A stretch of 64,000 nt of DNA from NCBI GenBank assembly GCA_910579395.1, contig CAJTUC010000002.1, positions 1 through 64,000 of the forward strand. Reading direction: 5' to 3'. Shown here one piece after another: positions 17,220 through 27,117 of this stretch (position 1 is the first letter of the stretch; each line of letters starts with the position of its first letter). The notes below the pieces were generated by a model that worked only from the letters and a program-made list of their open reading frames with translations, was not told where the DNA came from and made no database searches. A program made the translations under genes and the position numbers. The stretch is from an uncultured Lachnospiraceae bacterium. Its GTDB lineage: Bacteria > Bacillota > Clostridia > Lachnospirales > Lachnospiraceae.

Positions 17220-17696
17220 TCAAACACAAAATCCCCTGTTACCAGACGGAGCCGCAATGTTCTCCGTCAGGTCGTTTCTCCCATAGGTCAGGCCGGCATA
17301 GACTGTCTGTGTATTTCCCATGACCGGACCGGAAACATCCTGTCCTTCAATCTGTTTATAAGCCTTCTGCAGCTTTTCTATAATAAATTCCACATGATCC
17401 AGATTTTCTCTCTGAAAATGCAGGTTTGCCTGCGTCAGCTCTTTGTTGATATACAGATATAACTGTAACAGATTCTGCGCCAGCTCATATTCCAGATGAA
17501 GCGACGCGATGAGTTCATCCATACAGCCCCGTATTTTGCGGATAGCGGCTTTGCATTCTGTTTTGTCATCCGCATCAATCGCTGCCTTCGCCTCTTCCAG
17601 ATATAGCAGGACCATCTCATACAGAATCGTGATCAGCTGCGTTTTATTTGCCTGTGTAATCCGTAATGTAAACTCCTGTTTCAATTCCTTCGTCAT
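17220..17696 (-). CDS. FliS-like flagellin export chaperone
   Basis: A 158-aa protein with the FliS pattern: KTQLITILYEMVLLYLEEAK, then three further amphipathic helices, and a non-conserved C-terminal tail of about 40 residues that is longer than in Bacillus FliS. FliS binds the C terminus of flagellin in the cytosol and prevents premature polymerisation. The start at 17696 follows AGAAAGGA; the longer frame would overlap the flagellin gene. It lies 16 bases downstream of a flagellin gene in the same orientation, as expected. Confidence 0.82.
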   Translation of the reverse strand: MTKELKQEFTLRITQANKTQLITILYEMVLLYLEEAKAAIDADDKTECKAAIRKIRGCMDELIASLHLEYELAQNLLQLYLYINKELTQANLHFQRENLDHVEFIIEKLQKAYKQIEGQDVSGPVMGNTQTVYAGLTYGRNDLTENIAAPSGNRGFCV

Positions 17697-17712
17697 ACGC
17701 GAATCCTTTCTG

Positions 17713-19125
17713 TCACTGCAGTAACTGCAATACTTGGGAAGGCCTTTCGTTCGCCTGTGCCAGCATGGAAATTGCCGCCTGTTCAACAACTGTCTGTGAT
17801 GTATAGTAAGTCATTTCCTCCGAAACATCCACATCCATGATACGGGAATAGGATGCGGTCATATTCTCATTGGTAATATCGAGGCTGCTAACCGTATGCT
17901 CCAGACGGTTCTGGTATGCGCCGAGGCGGCTTCGCACATCCGATACATAAGCAATCGCGCCCTTGATCGCCACATTGGCGTCCGCACTTTTCTCTTCCGT
18001 CGTCACCTCTGCCCCGGTAATGCCCAGCCTCTGCAGGGAAATCGTCGGAATACGGATATCGAGCACCTGACCTTCGTTAGCGCCAATCTGGGTATCCATC
18101 GAACCGATGCCGGTAACATCGATTTTCACACCTGTATAAGAAACTTCATCTTCTTTATACGATATATTGACCGTTTTATTTTCAGTCGTATTAGCCACCC
18201 CGGTTTCCGGAACCCGAATGTTCATTTCAAAACCATCCGCATCGGTAATCTTAATAATATTGCCATCAAATACAGGCGTCGCACCCGCAGGAAAATCAGC
18301 TCCGGTTAAGTTAACGGTAGAGTTTGCCGCATCGATCATGCCCTTCGCATCATAAGCTAACTGCAAGTCTATTGTATAATCACCGGTTGGAAGTTCTTCG
18401 CCGTTAGAAAGCACTACGACATCCGGATCGGAGCTCCTGACCGCATATCTGTCAATATCCAGCGTCATTTCAAATCCTTTGGTATCCGTAATCGTTACGC
18501 TGTTCTCTCCTACGGAAGAAATCTCTACGCCTTTCGGAAAATTAGTTCCGGGAACAAAACTCGCTTTCGTCTGGTCTAAATCAATTTTGCCCTTTTCATC
18601 ATAGAATACCGTTAAACTGTCAATAATGTACTCTTTATCCAATACTTCATCGCTGTAATAACCAACTTTGATCGCCATATCATTCTTGACATAACCTTTC
18701 AGATCAAAGCTTCCATCCAAAAGCGTCTGCCCATTGAATTCCGTATCCTTCGCAATCCTTGAAACTTCCGCTTTTAACTGCTGAAGTTCCTGATTTAACA
18801 TCATACGGTCGGTCGTTGTCAGGGTTCCTGTTTCTCCCTTGACAGCCAGTTCATTCATTCGCTGCAGCATCTCGTGCACTTCCGTCAACGCGCCGTCCGC
18901 CGTCTCAATAATGGAAATCCCGGTATTGGCATTCTGCCTTCCAACGCCAACTCCCGTTATCTGCGTATTCATTCTGCGGCCAATCGCATAACCTGACGGG
19001 TTATCTTTCGCGCTGTTCACCTTATAACCGGATGATAATTTCTGTAAGGATGCCGCCACCCGGTTATCCGCTATATTCAGCGCATTGTGTGCACGCATTG
19101 CCGGTGCATTATAATTGATTCTCAT
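17713..19125 (-). CDS. Flagellin with duplicated variable-domain repeat
   Basis: A 470-aa filament subunit. The N-terminal D0/D1 region begins MRINYNAPAMRAHNALNIAD and holds LQKLSSGYKVNSAKDNPSGY; the C-terminal region LEHTVSSLDITNENMTASYS to the final QVLQLLQ is intact. The variable middle (about residues 165-320) contains two related units, each with a YD-x-KG start, an FP-x-G element and an I-T-D-x-x-GFEM ending. The gene is followed by fliS. No sigma-28 site was found in the 40-base gap upstream, so it is probably transcribed from the promoter of the FliK-like gene or from inside it. Confidence 0.93.
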   Translation of the reverse strand: MRINYNAPAMRAHNALNIADNRVAASLQKLSSGYKVNSAKDNPSGYAIGRRMNTQITGVGVGRQNANTGISIIETADGALTEVHEMLQRMNELAVKGETGTLTTTDRMMLNQELQQLKAEVSRIAKDTEFNGQTLLDGSFDLKGYVKNDMAIKVGYYSDEVLDKEYIIDSLTVFYDEKGKIDLDQTKASFVPGTNFPKGVEISSVGENSVTITDTKGFEMTLDIDRYAVRSSDPDVVVLSNGEELPTGDYTIDLQLAYDAKGMIDAANSTVNLTGADFPAGATPVFDGNIIKITDADGFEMNIRVPETGVANTTENKTVNISYKEDEVSYTGVKIDVTGIGSMDTQIGANEGQVLDIRIPTISLQRLGITGAEVTTEEKSADANVAIKGAIAYVSDVRSRLGAYQNRLEHTVSSLDITNENMTASYSRIMDVDVSEEMTYYTSQTVVEQAAISMLAQANERPSQVLQLLQ

Positions 19126-19165
19126 TTTCGTCCTCCATTCTTGTCTGTTTAAGACCTGAAACTTT

Positions 19166-22100
19166 CTATGCTGTAATGGTTGTAATAAACGCTTTCGCTA
19201 TCTGATACAGATCGGCAGTCTGTGCAGAAGTTCCGTCCGACGGTTCCTCTGCTGCAAAACTCTTCAAATCGAGTTCACTGCCGTGGATGATACCGATACT
19301 TCCAAATTCCATTTTATTCTGCACCAGAGATTCTACATGTTCCTGGAACGCCGACCTGAGTTCCGCTTCCCTGCCCTGCATCTGTGAAGTTCCCTCCGGT
19401 GTGGAGCATACAATATAACCTGACAGTTTCCGATTTCTGATGCTGAACTCAGCCGCTACATCACCATAGCTTTCTGTTGAAAGTACTGCTTTCACTTTGC
19501 CGCCCTCTTCTGCCTCGTGAAGCACTTTTAAGTGAATGGATGTCGTTTCGCCATTGATTTCAACAGGTATATGGTAATTTTCTTCTTTCGCCAGATTTCC
19601 TGCCAGCGTAAGCTGTTTCTGGCAGCTCTGGATTGCCTTTAAATCAATATAGTTTATGCCTGCATCATACTTTGCTTCTTCCAAAACCTCTTCAAAGACC
19701 TGCTGCATTTCATCATAAGCTTCCTGCACAGAATCTTTATCCGTCATTGATTCCGTCAGATGGGAAATGCTATCCTTTACTTTATCTTTATCGGCAGATT
19801 TTGTGAGATCGCGAAGCTGCTTGAAGAGATTACCGGGTTTATTCAACAGCATGTTAGCGGCCAGAAGATTATTTGCAGTCACAGGCTGTTTATTATTCAA
19901 AAGTTCCTCAATAACGGAATCGTCCACTTTACACGACTCTCGAAGCTCATCTATCTGCTCCTCCAGATAATCCTTTTCCATAGAAGCATCCTGCTTAGCC
20001 ATCCGATCCGCTATATCTGCAACAATATCCCGATAATATTTTTGAAATCCGCTTTCTATCTGCCCGGTGATCGACATCGTCTTCTCTACCACATCAATAC
20101 CTGCAAAGGCATCATCCACCACGAAATCCATGCCAGCCCTTTTCTGGCTGCGCACTGCACTCAACATATTTTTAAAAGAAAGCTCTGCCCCAGTATTGAC
20201 GAGCATTCCAAGTGCCGCGTCATCCGTTTTTTCAAATTGCCTGAACATACGATAAATACCAATAAAAGCTGATCTCTCCTGTTCATTGATCTCATTATTC
20301 TTATCCAGCTTATATAAGAATTTACTGTATTTTTCATTTTCCTGTTCTTTTTCATACTGCATGGAATCCAGGTAGTCATTTAATTCCGGTATCGTCATTT
20401 CCAGCGGATTTTTATTGTCACGGATTGTCTGCAGAACTACCGCCGGCGTCATTCTGTCAATTACACGGCGAAGTTCCATATCCGCAGCTTTCACCGCCTG
20501 TATGTTTTCATAGGACGGCTCCATTCTGTTATAACTCAAGATCCGCACTGCACGACGGTTATCTTCACTGGCCTCCAAATCCATACTTTCCAGAATATCA
20601 TCCACATTTCGAAATGCCTTCTGGATATCATCGCCCATATCCTTTCTCGTCGTCGTCATCCATGTTTCGTATCGGTCTCTTGCTTCATCATAATGATTCC
20701 TTAAAGCAGCGCCTTCTGTATGTACATTATTTAAAGTAAAGTCTTCATCCGTTACTTTAAATCTGCCGGAAACGTCTATTGGCATGAATGGGATCTCAGC
20801 TATCTTGCTTCGGGTCTCCACATAAACAGCTGCTTTTTCCGTTGCTCTGTCAATATCTGGCTCTCCAAATAAAAGCTGTTTCTGCTGCGCTTCCAGCTGC
20901 TTTAAGGCATCTACCAGCCCCTCAAGTTCGGCAGTATCAATGGCATATCCGCTTTCTAACAATTTCCGGTTGGCTTCTATCGTCATCATCAGCCGGACTT
21001 CTTCTAAATGTCGTCTTGCAGTAATATCTTCCGGAATGTCCGTTATCACGGCCTCCGGTTCTGCGCTTTCCCAACGAGTCGGAATTGAATGCTCCTGCAC
21101 CGCTTCTTCCATGGAAGCACGAACATCCTCTATCTGCCTCTGTGCGGCTTCAAGGTTCACCAGCGTCAGTTCTTTTCCTTCGGCTGCGGTTTTATCAACC
21201 GCTTCATTCGTGATCTGTTCAAATCTCTCTACATATTCAGCTGCTTTTTCCAGACTGCTCTTTCCATCCGCAAGATCAGCGGCGCCCGCGCTTTTTCCAT
21301 CCGCTATGGCAGCGGCAATTGCCGATAAAATCTGTTCATCATTCTGCGGCAGTGTCAGATTATCCAGTCTGTAAAAATCTCCGACAGCTTCCGGTGTCAG
21401 CGGAACACCTTTTTCAATAAGCCATTTCGCATCTTTCAGCGTTTCTTCATTTACCTCAAGACCGGCTTCCTCCAGAACTTTTTCCATTTGAGGACGCAGC
21501 TGCTCCCAATTATAGTCTTCCGCCTTTTTCGCATAGTAGCCCGCACCGTCAGCATAATAGCCTCTTCCCTGTCTGTCTCCGTCTGCCGTAGCGCTATAGC
21601 CTGCCAGATACAGATTATCAATCGTAGGCTCCATCCGGTTTTCCACCATATATTTAACAGCGCCTTCCGTCAGTTCCTGAAGCTCTGCCGCCTTATCATA
21701 CGCCTTCTTTGCATCTTTTACATTTTCTTCCGTTACGGGTACGTCATGCTCTGCGAACTGCCTGCTCAACTCTCTTGCAAGAGCTTCGCTGCCTGTAATT
21801 TTTTCGAGAGTCTCCGCATCTATCTGGTCAGTATATCCCTGTACCTGTGTACCGCTTTTGATCAGCTCGGCCTTGATCTTGTCAACAATGGTAACAACTT
21901 CTTCTACATCCATGTCTCCGATATGATAACCGTCTTTCAGCATACGGCCAAAATCTTCCGTAGACATAGAATTAGACATAACTGTCATATAGTCTCTCTG
22001 CGTGGCAACATCGATATTACCCGCATCCTGCATAACTTCTTCCACGGTCTTTCCCTGACCTTTATAAGCGTTGTTATCCATAACTGTTCCAGAAATGTCT

Positions 22101-22213
22101 AATGCGTATACACCCGTCTGATTTGTTTTCTCAGTATGAGTATCACGATATGTAGTTGTCATTACCTTGTCTACATTTTGATTTGTGTTATTATTGTCAA
22201 ACGTAATCTTCAT
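19166..22213 (-). CDS. DUF6240/FliK-like flagellar hook-length control protein, very large
   Basis: A 1015-aa soluble protein, no signal peptide, mainly helical, beginning MKITFDNNNTNQN. It contains at least three imperfect copies of a unit of the type 'P-T-x-x-N-L-x-x-A' followed by long helices (for example MEPTIDNLYLAGYS and MEPSYENIQAVKAA). The C-terminal 150 residues, including KVKAVLSTESYGDVAAEF and KLSGYIVCSTPEG, resemble the FliK C-terminal switch domain. It resembles DUF6240 proteins of Lachnospiraceae. At about twice the usual FliK length it may act as a long ruler. A sigma-28 type promoter precedes it and the flagellin follows after 40 bases. The start at 22213 follows GGAGTG. Confidence 0.72.
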   Translation of the reverse strand: MKITFDNNNTNQNVDKVMTTTYRDTHTEKTNQTGVYALDISGTVMDNNAYKGQGKTVEEVMQDAGNIDVATQRDYMTVMSNSMSTEDFGRMLKDGYHIGDMDVEEVVTIVDKIKAELIKSGTQVQGYTDQIDAETLEKITGSEALARELSRQFAEHDVPVTEENVKDAKKAYDKAAELQELTEGAVKYMVENRMEPTIDNLYLAGYSATADGDRQGRGYYADGAGYYAKKAEDYNWEQLRPQMEKVLEEAGLEVNEETLKDAKWLIEKGVPLTPEAVGDFYRLDNLTLPQNDEQILSAIAAAIADGKSAGAADLADGKSSLEKAAEYVERFEQITNEAVDKTAAEGKELTLVNLEAAQRQIEDVRASMEEAVQEHSIPTRWESAEPEAVITDIPEDITARRHLEEVRLMMTIEANRKLLESGYAIDTAELEGLVDALKQLEAQQKQLLFGEPDIDRATEKAAVYVETRSKIAEIPFMPIDVSGRFKVTDEDFTLNNVHTEGAALRNHYDEARDRYETWMTTTRKDMGDDIQKAFRNVDDILESMDLEASEDNRRAVRILSYNRMEPSYENIQAVKAADMELRRVIDRMTPAVVLQTIRDNKNPLEMTIPELNDYLDSMQYEKEQENEKYSKFLYKLDKNNEINEQERSAFIGIYRMFRQFEKTDDAALGMLVNTGAELSFKNMLSAVRSQKRAGMDFVVDDAFAGIDVVEKTMSITGQIESGFQKYYRDIVADIADRMAKQDASMEKDYLEEQIDELRESCKVDDSVIEELLNNKQPVTANNLLAANMLLNKPGNLFKQLRDLTKSADKDKVKDSISHLTESMTDKDSVQEAYDEMQQVFEEVLEEAKYDAGINYIDLKAIQSCQKQLTLAGNLAKEENYHIPVEINGETTSIHLKVLHEAEEGGKVKAVLSTESYGDVAAEFSIRNRKLSGYIVCSTPEGTSQMQGREAELRSAFQEHVESLVQNKMEFGSIGIIHGSELDLKSFAAEEPSDGTSAQTADLYQIAKAFITTITA

Positions 22214-22285
22214 ACACACACTCCATGTAGTAGGTTTTATATGATTATCCATTGAAATAGATAATTATATTTTCAGTTACCCTTT

Positions 22286-22312
22286 ATTTCGGCATAGTTT
22301 CCTGTTTTCTTA
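22286..22312 (-). promoter_or_regulatory. Sigma-28 type promoter for the FliK-like gene
   Basis: On the minus strand TAAG (22309-22312), 15 bases and GCCGAAAT (22286-22293) match the flagellar sigma-D/28 pattern TAAA-N15-GCCGATAT with two differences. It lies about 70 bases before the start codon of the FliK-like gene and could also serve the flagellin and fliS downstream. Confidence 0.55.
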
Positions 22313-22345
22313 ACCCCTTCTTTCAAATCTCTGGCCTGAACAAAT

Positions 22346-22378
22346 AACAGCCCAGCCATCGGGCTGAGCTGCTGTTTT
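22346..22378. terminator. Hairpin after glgB
   Basis: Nested stems (CAGCCC with GGGCTG, and AACAGC with GCTGTT) lie just beyond the glgB stop. The T-run is on the plus strand; on the minus strand only TTATTT follows, so it is a weak terminator for glgB. Confidence 0.4.
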
Positions 22379-22390
22379 TCATATAATAAT

Positions 22391-24334
22391 TTAAAATACA
22401 AAAATTGCTGCTGTAAGCGGCGGCAGATCGAATGTAATAGAATACTCTTTAAAATCACATTTTTCTTTTACTGCCATGATTTCAGCCGGTATCTCATTTC
22501 CAAATCCGCCGAAGCGCTTTTCATCGCTGTTTAAAAGCAGCTTATACTTTTTCTTCTTCGGAACACCCACCTTATAGCCTTCCCGCATCATCGGCGTCAT
22601 ATTGAGAACGAACAGAATATTATTCTTGCCCGTTGCGTCTTTTCTGTAAAAACTGTAAATACTGCGTTCCGTATCATCAGCGTTGATCCACTCAAAACCG
22701 CCCCAGTCATTGTCGATAGAATATAACGCAGGATATTTCCGGTAAAGCTTCAGAAGTTCTTTGACATAATCGTGCATACCGCGGTTTAAGTCTTCACCGA
22801 GCAGAAACCAGTCCAGTTCCCTTGCCTCGCTCCATTCTCTTTCCTGTCCGAAATCCTGTCCCATAAAAAGCAGTTTCTTGCCCGCATGTCCGAACATATA
22901 ACTGTAGCCGACTCTCAAGTTCGCATATTTATCAACCGGATAGCCCGGCATTTTATTCACCATGGAACATTTTAAATGCACCACTTCATCATGCGATAAA
23001 GGCAGGATATAATTTTCACTGCTGTTATAGCTCATGGCAAACGTCATGGCATAATGATTACTTTTACGGAATATCGGGTCTAACTTCATATAGTCGCAAA
23101 AATCGTGCATCCATCCCATATTCCATTTAAAACTGAATCCCAGCCCGTCATCTTCCACTTTGCCAGTGACCATAGGCCATGCCGTCGATTCTTCCGCAAT
23201 CGTTACAAATCCCGGGAACGTGCCGAGTACAACGGAATTCATGTGTTTAAAAAACTCTATCGCTTCCAGATTTTTATTCCCGCCGAATTTATTGGGAACC
23301 CACTGACCGTCCTTTTTACCATAATCGAGATAAAGCATGGAAGCTACCGCATCCACCCGAATACCGTCTACATGATATTCCTTTGCCCAGAACAATACAT
23401 TGGCGATCAGGAAATTCTTCACTTCCGTTTTGCCGTAATTAAAAATCTTGGTTCCCCAGTCGGGATGCTCGCCCAGTCTCGGATCCGGATGCTCAAAAAT
23501 ACATTGTCCGTCAAATCTGCCAAGCCCATGCGCATCCGTCGCAAAATGTGCAGGAACCCAGTCCAGAATCACACCGATTTTATTCCGATGCAGTTCATTC
23601 ACCAGATACATGAAATCTTCCGGATCTCCGTGTCTGGAAGTCGGCGCATAATACCCTGTCACCTGATATCCCCAGGAACCATCAAAAGGATATTCCGCAA
23701 TCCCCATCAATTCTATATGGGTATACTGCATTTCTTTCATATACTCCACGATTCTGCCCGCAAACTCACGGTAATTATAAAAACCGTCTTCCGTTCCGTC
23801 AGGATGTTTCATCCAGGAACCGATATGACACTCATAAATAGCCATAGGCTCTTTGTTATAATCCTTACTCGCCCGCTCTTTCATCCATATATCGTCAGAC
23901 CATTTAAATCTGGAAATATCAAAGGTCTTGGACGCATTTCCCGGACGCATCTCCGTATAATTCGCAAACGGATCGGCTTTATAAAGCTTTTCTCCCGCCG
24001 GTGTCTGAATCAGATATTTATACATTTCATTTTCGCCGACTCCCGGAACGAACAGCTGATAAATACCGCCCGGTCCCAGTTTTTCCATCGGATGGCTCTC
24101 TTCATTCCAACCGTTAAAAGTACCAATCACATGAACGCTCGCTGCATTCGGCGCCCATACCGCAAAAGATATCCCTTTCTGACCGTTTTCCACGGACGGA
24201 TGCGCGCCCAGCTTCTTATAGATTTCGTAATGCGTTCCCTGCGCGAACAGATATTGATCCGCTTCGGATATGAATACTTTACCCTCTTCTGTTTTTTTCA
24301 CTTCTGCCTTTTGTTTTCCTGCTTTACCCGCCAT
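22391..24334 (-). CDS. 1,4-alpha-glucan branching enzyme
   Basis: A 647-aa GH13 enzyme that forms alpha-1,6 branches in glycogen. It has an N-terminal CBM48-type domain (GISFAVWAPNAASVHVIGTF), then the GH13 barrel with the nucleophile region VDGIRVDAVASMLY, the acid in VTIAEESTAWP and LSHDEVVHLK, and a C-terminal beta domain. It is cytosolic. It stands 21 bases after the 898-aa TPR protein gene on the same strand, and no other glycogen gene is present in the window. Confidence 0.95.
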   Translation of the reverse strand: MAGKAGKQKAEVKKTEEGKVFISEADQYLFAQGTHYEIYKKLGAHPSVENGQKGISFAVWAPNAASVHVIGTFNGWNEESHPMEKLGPGGIYQLFVPGVGENEMYKYLIQTPAGEKLYKADPFANYTEMRPGNASKTFDISRFKWSDDIWMKERASKDYNKEPMAIYECHIGSWMKHPDGTEDGFYNYREFAGRIVEYMKEMQYTHIELMGIAEYPFDGSWGYQVTGYYAPTSRHGDPEDFMYLVNELHRNKIGVILDWVPAHFATDAHGLGRFDGQCIFEHPDPRLGEHPDWGTKIFNYGKTEVKNFLIANVLFWAKEYHVDGIRVDAVASMLYLDYGKKDGQWVPNKFGGNKNLEAIEFFKHMNSVVLGTFPGFVTIAEESTAWPMVTGKVEDDGLGFSFKWNMGWMHDFCDYMKLDPIFRKSNHYAMTFAMSYNSSENYILPLSHDEVVHLKCSMVNKMPGYPVDKYANLRVGYSYMFGHAGKKLLFMGQDFGQEREWSEARELDWFLLGEDLNRGMHDYVKELLKLYRKYPALYSIDNDWGGFEWINADDTERSIYSFYRKDATGKNNILFVLNMTPMMREGYKVGVPKKKKYKLLLNSDEKRFGGFGNEIPAEIMAVKEKCDFKEYSITFDLPPLTAAIFVF

Positions 24335-24355
24335 GTGAAATCCCCCTGTTTCTTT

Positions 24356-27052
24356 TTAATAATGTATAAAATCACTCTCTCGTAAAATGATCATATCATC
24401 ATCATCATATCGTTTGGCAAAAAGAACATCCATAAAGTGCTTCGGTGTCTTCCTGTTGGCATAATAGATTGCCTCATCCACAAGTTCCCTTACCTCCGCC
24501 AGCGTCACTTCATGGTCGCTCGTCTGCATATCCGCGATTCTCGTATGAAGCGCCAAAACGCCAAATTCATCGATAGAATATTCCATATTCTCCGCATACT
24601 GTTTCGCATATGCGACTAATGCTTCATCATCCAACGGTTCAATATCCACTCTCAAGTCAAAGATATGATTCAGATTCGTATTTTCCGAAAGGAGTTCATT
24701 CATCCTCTGCTTTGTATCTTCCAGAAGCAGGAGCAGTCCGATATTCCCCTTCTCCAGCTCCTTACAGAGCTTTGTAACAGTCGCTGTTTTCAAATCAGCC
24801 GCCTTTTCAATGATCAGCGCCCCATTGCTGATTCTCGACAACGTTTCTGCGATATCCTTTTTATTCAGGACCGCGCCGGATATTTTTGCAACATTGCCCG
24901 AAAAATTGCCGTCACTATACTGCATTTCCCGTATCAGGCCTTTAGCCAGCGACAATGTACCGCCGCCCTCTTCTCCCGTGATGATCACATTTCCCGTATA
25001 GGATGCCATACTCATATTATCCAGTGTACGGACAAGCTGCTCCCTGGATTTCCGATGATGTACAAACTGACCGAACAGCTCCCTCTCTTCATCGGTAAGT
25101 TCCCGGACCGTCTGAGATGCCTGCTGCGGCAGACTTTCCTGCTCGTCTTCCGGTTCTTCCATTTCTAATTCTTCGACTTCCTCTGGCTCCTCAATTTCTT
25201 CCGGCTCGATGATTTCCTCTACTTCATCGGTAAGTTCCGGTTCCCCTTCTTCCAGACGGACTTCTTCAAGCACAGGCTCTTCTTCCGTTTCTTCTACAGG
25301 AATCGGCTGCTTTGGCAATACCGCCTCCTTCGGCGGATCCGGCCGCACAGCAGCCTTTGATTTCAAATCTTTGTCCGCATCCTCCGGAAGAACAGTTTTC
25401 TTAATACCGGTTTTCCCGGATTCCTTCATGATTGCCGCGACGAATGCCTTTTCAAGCTGCTCCAAAAGTCCGCTCTTTGTCGCCTCGTCAAAATCTGCGA
25501 ACAGACTTCCCGTATGTTCCAATATCCGATGTCTGACATCTTCCATACGCTTCTGTTCATTGCTTTTTTTCATCGCCTCCCACTCAGCCATGATATCTTC
25601 GATACTGAGCTGGCCGGTAATCTGTTTTTCTACCGCTTTGACATCACTATCCGGTACAAGAAGCCGAATCTGTCCGTCGTATTCCTGCGACAGCACGCTG
25701 TCATATATCGTCGCCCCTGTGCTACCCGCCGGCGCCGGCTCGACCACCGTTTCCGGCTCCGCCGCCCTTACGGGCTGCTGCTCAACGACCGGTTCCTCTT
25801 CCATCACCCTTACAGGCGGCTTCGGTTCAACGACCGGCTTCAGTTTCGCCGCCCTTACAGGCGGCTGTTCGGGTACAAGCTCCGCTTCGCGCACAGGCGT
25901 AAACTCTCTCGTTGCTTCCGGCACGATTTCCTGTAATTCATCCGTTTCCTGTGAAAGTTCTATTTTAGGCATCTTCACCGTTTCCTGTAGAAGCGGTGCG
26001 ATAATCCTTTCCGCAATCGAAGGTTCCTCTTCCGGCTCATCTTCGTCTTCTTCCACCAAATTCTCTCCCTCGGCCGCTTCTTCCTCTGCAAGCTCTTCTT
26101 CCGCGACAAAATCTTCCTGTCTCCGCGGCATTTCCACGATTTGGCCGCCCTGTATTTCAAGCTCTCTTTCTACAGGCGCTTCTTCCTGCTCTTCATCCGT
26201 GAGGATTTCTTTCATGCTCTCCGCCAGAGCCATCTGCAGATTGAGCGTGTTATACTCTCCGACATCTACGGTTTTCACCTGAGGAAGATCGGCTGTCGGC
26301 ATCGACATGGTATCGGTATCTTCCGAAAGTTCTTCTTCCTCGTCATCATCGTATCTTTCATCGGCCTGTACTTCTTCATCTTCTTCCTCTTCGGGGGGAT
26401 ATTCTTCTTCCTCCACATCCGGGTCCCCTTTGAAAGTCCACTCATCATATTTTGCCTGCTGTTCGGCATTTAACGGTGTATGAAGCGCTTTTAGCTCCAT
26501 CGCTTTAAGCACATATTTCCCTTCTCCGAACCAGAGGTACATTTCATCACATTCTTCGACACATTTCGTTGTAAGTCCGATGCGATGATAGAGATATGCC
26601 AGTTCATATGCCCATTTCTCGCGGTAATCACGCTTCTTGAACTCTTCCAGAACCGCGATACGCTCCTCTAAAGAAACCTCCTGGGCTTCGTATAAACGAT
26701 ATTGAAGGATGTATCTGCCTGTATCCCTCGGCGCAATCTGTACAAACTCTTTATAATACTCTATCGCCTGCACATACTCCTCCATTTTAATAGAAAGCTC
26801 ACACAACGAATAAACAATCAGCCTTCCAGAAGGGTGTTTCTCATATGCCAGAAGCAGGATGTCTTTGCTCTCCTGATATCTTCTGTTGATTTTATATAAA
26901 TCACTGATCGTACATAACATTCTGACGCTTTTTACGCGCCGCCAGTCAATCGTATCCGCAATAGCGACTGCATCCGCATATTCTCCCTCTTCGATCAGGG
27001 AATTGATTTCATCCGCACGAATTTTATATTCGAATTTATCCAAGGTACTCAC
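24356..27052 (-). CDS. 898-aa TPR / acidic linker / AAA-like protein, function unknown
   Basis: Three regions can be seen. Residues 1-205 form TPR-like helical repeats (for example DLYKINRRYQESKDILLLAY and KMEEYVQAIEYYKEFV). Residues about 215-690 are a very acidic, low-complexity linker with a Pro/Val/Glu repeat (PPVRAAKL, PPVRVMEE, QPVRAAEP). Residues about 690-898 resemble the AAA domain of CbxX/SpoVK-type ATPases: NVIITGEEGGGTLSLAKGL replaces the Walker A loop and lacks the Lys, while GALIIEKAADL corresponds to Walker B and a lid follows. It is therefore probably a non-hydrolysing scaffold. It is directly upstream of glgB and has its own promoter. Confidence 0.7.
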   Translation of the reverse strand: MSTLDKFEYKIRADEINSLIEEGEYADAVAIADTIDWRRVKSVRMLCTISDLYKINRRYQESKDILLLAYEKHPSGRLIVYSLCELSIKMEEYVQAIEYYKEFVQIAPRDTGRYILQYRLYEAQEVSLEERIAVLEEFKKRDYREKWAYELAYLYHRIGLTTKCVEECDEMYLWFGEGKYVLKAMELKALHTPLNAEQQAKYDEWTFKGDPDVEEEEYPPEEEEDEEVQADERYDDDEEEELSEDTDTMSMPTADLPQVKTVDVGEYNTLNLQMALAESMKEILTDEEQEEAPVERELEIQGGQIVEMPRRQEDFVAEEELAEEEAAEGENLVEEDEDEPEEEPSIAERIIAPLLQETVKMPKIELSQETDELQEIVPEATREFTPVREAELVPEQPPVRAAKLKPVVEPKPPVRVMEEEPVVEQQPVRAAEPETVVEPAPAGSTGATIYDSVLSQEYDGQIRLLVPDSDVKAVEKQITGQLSIEDIMAEWEAMKKSNEQKRMEDVRHRILEHTGSLFADFDEATKSGLLEQLEKAFVAAIMKESGKTGIKKTVLPEDADKDLKSKAAVRPDPPKEAVLPKQPIPVEETEEEPVLEEVRLEEGEPELTDEVEEIIEPEEIEEPEEVEELEMEEPEDEQESLPQQASQTVRELTDEERELFGQFVHHRKSREQLVRTLDNMSMASYTGNVIITGEEGGGTLSLAKGLIREMQYSDGNFSGNVAKISGAVLNKKDIAETLSRISNGALIIEKAADLKTATVTKLCKELEKGNIGLLLLLEDTKQRMNELLSENTNLNHIFDLRVDIEPLDDEALVAYAKQYAENMEYSIDEFGVLALHTRIADMQTSDHEVTLAEVRELVDEAIYYANRKTPKHFMDVLFAKRYDDDDMIILRESDFIHY

Positions 27053-27117
27053 CCCATATTTATACTACCGTATCTGCACAACATCGAAAAACCTATTTTT
27101 CGACTTTTTACTGTCTT

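Noticed and set aside
23105..24385. 426-codon plus-strand ORF opposite glgB
   Set aside because: glgB has full family motifs in the other strand; this frame shows no recognisable domain and arises from codon bias.
25209..26282. Long plus-strand ORF rich in Ser, Thr and Gly opposite the 898-aa gene
   Set aside because: It is the complement of the Glu/Pro/Val-rich linker, lacks a ribosome site and domain, and lies wholly within a well-supported gene.
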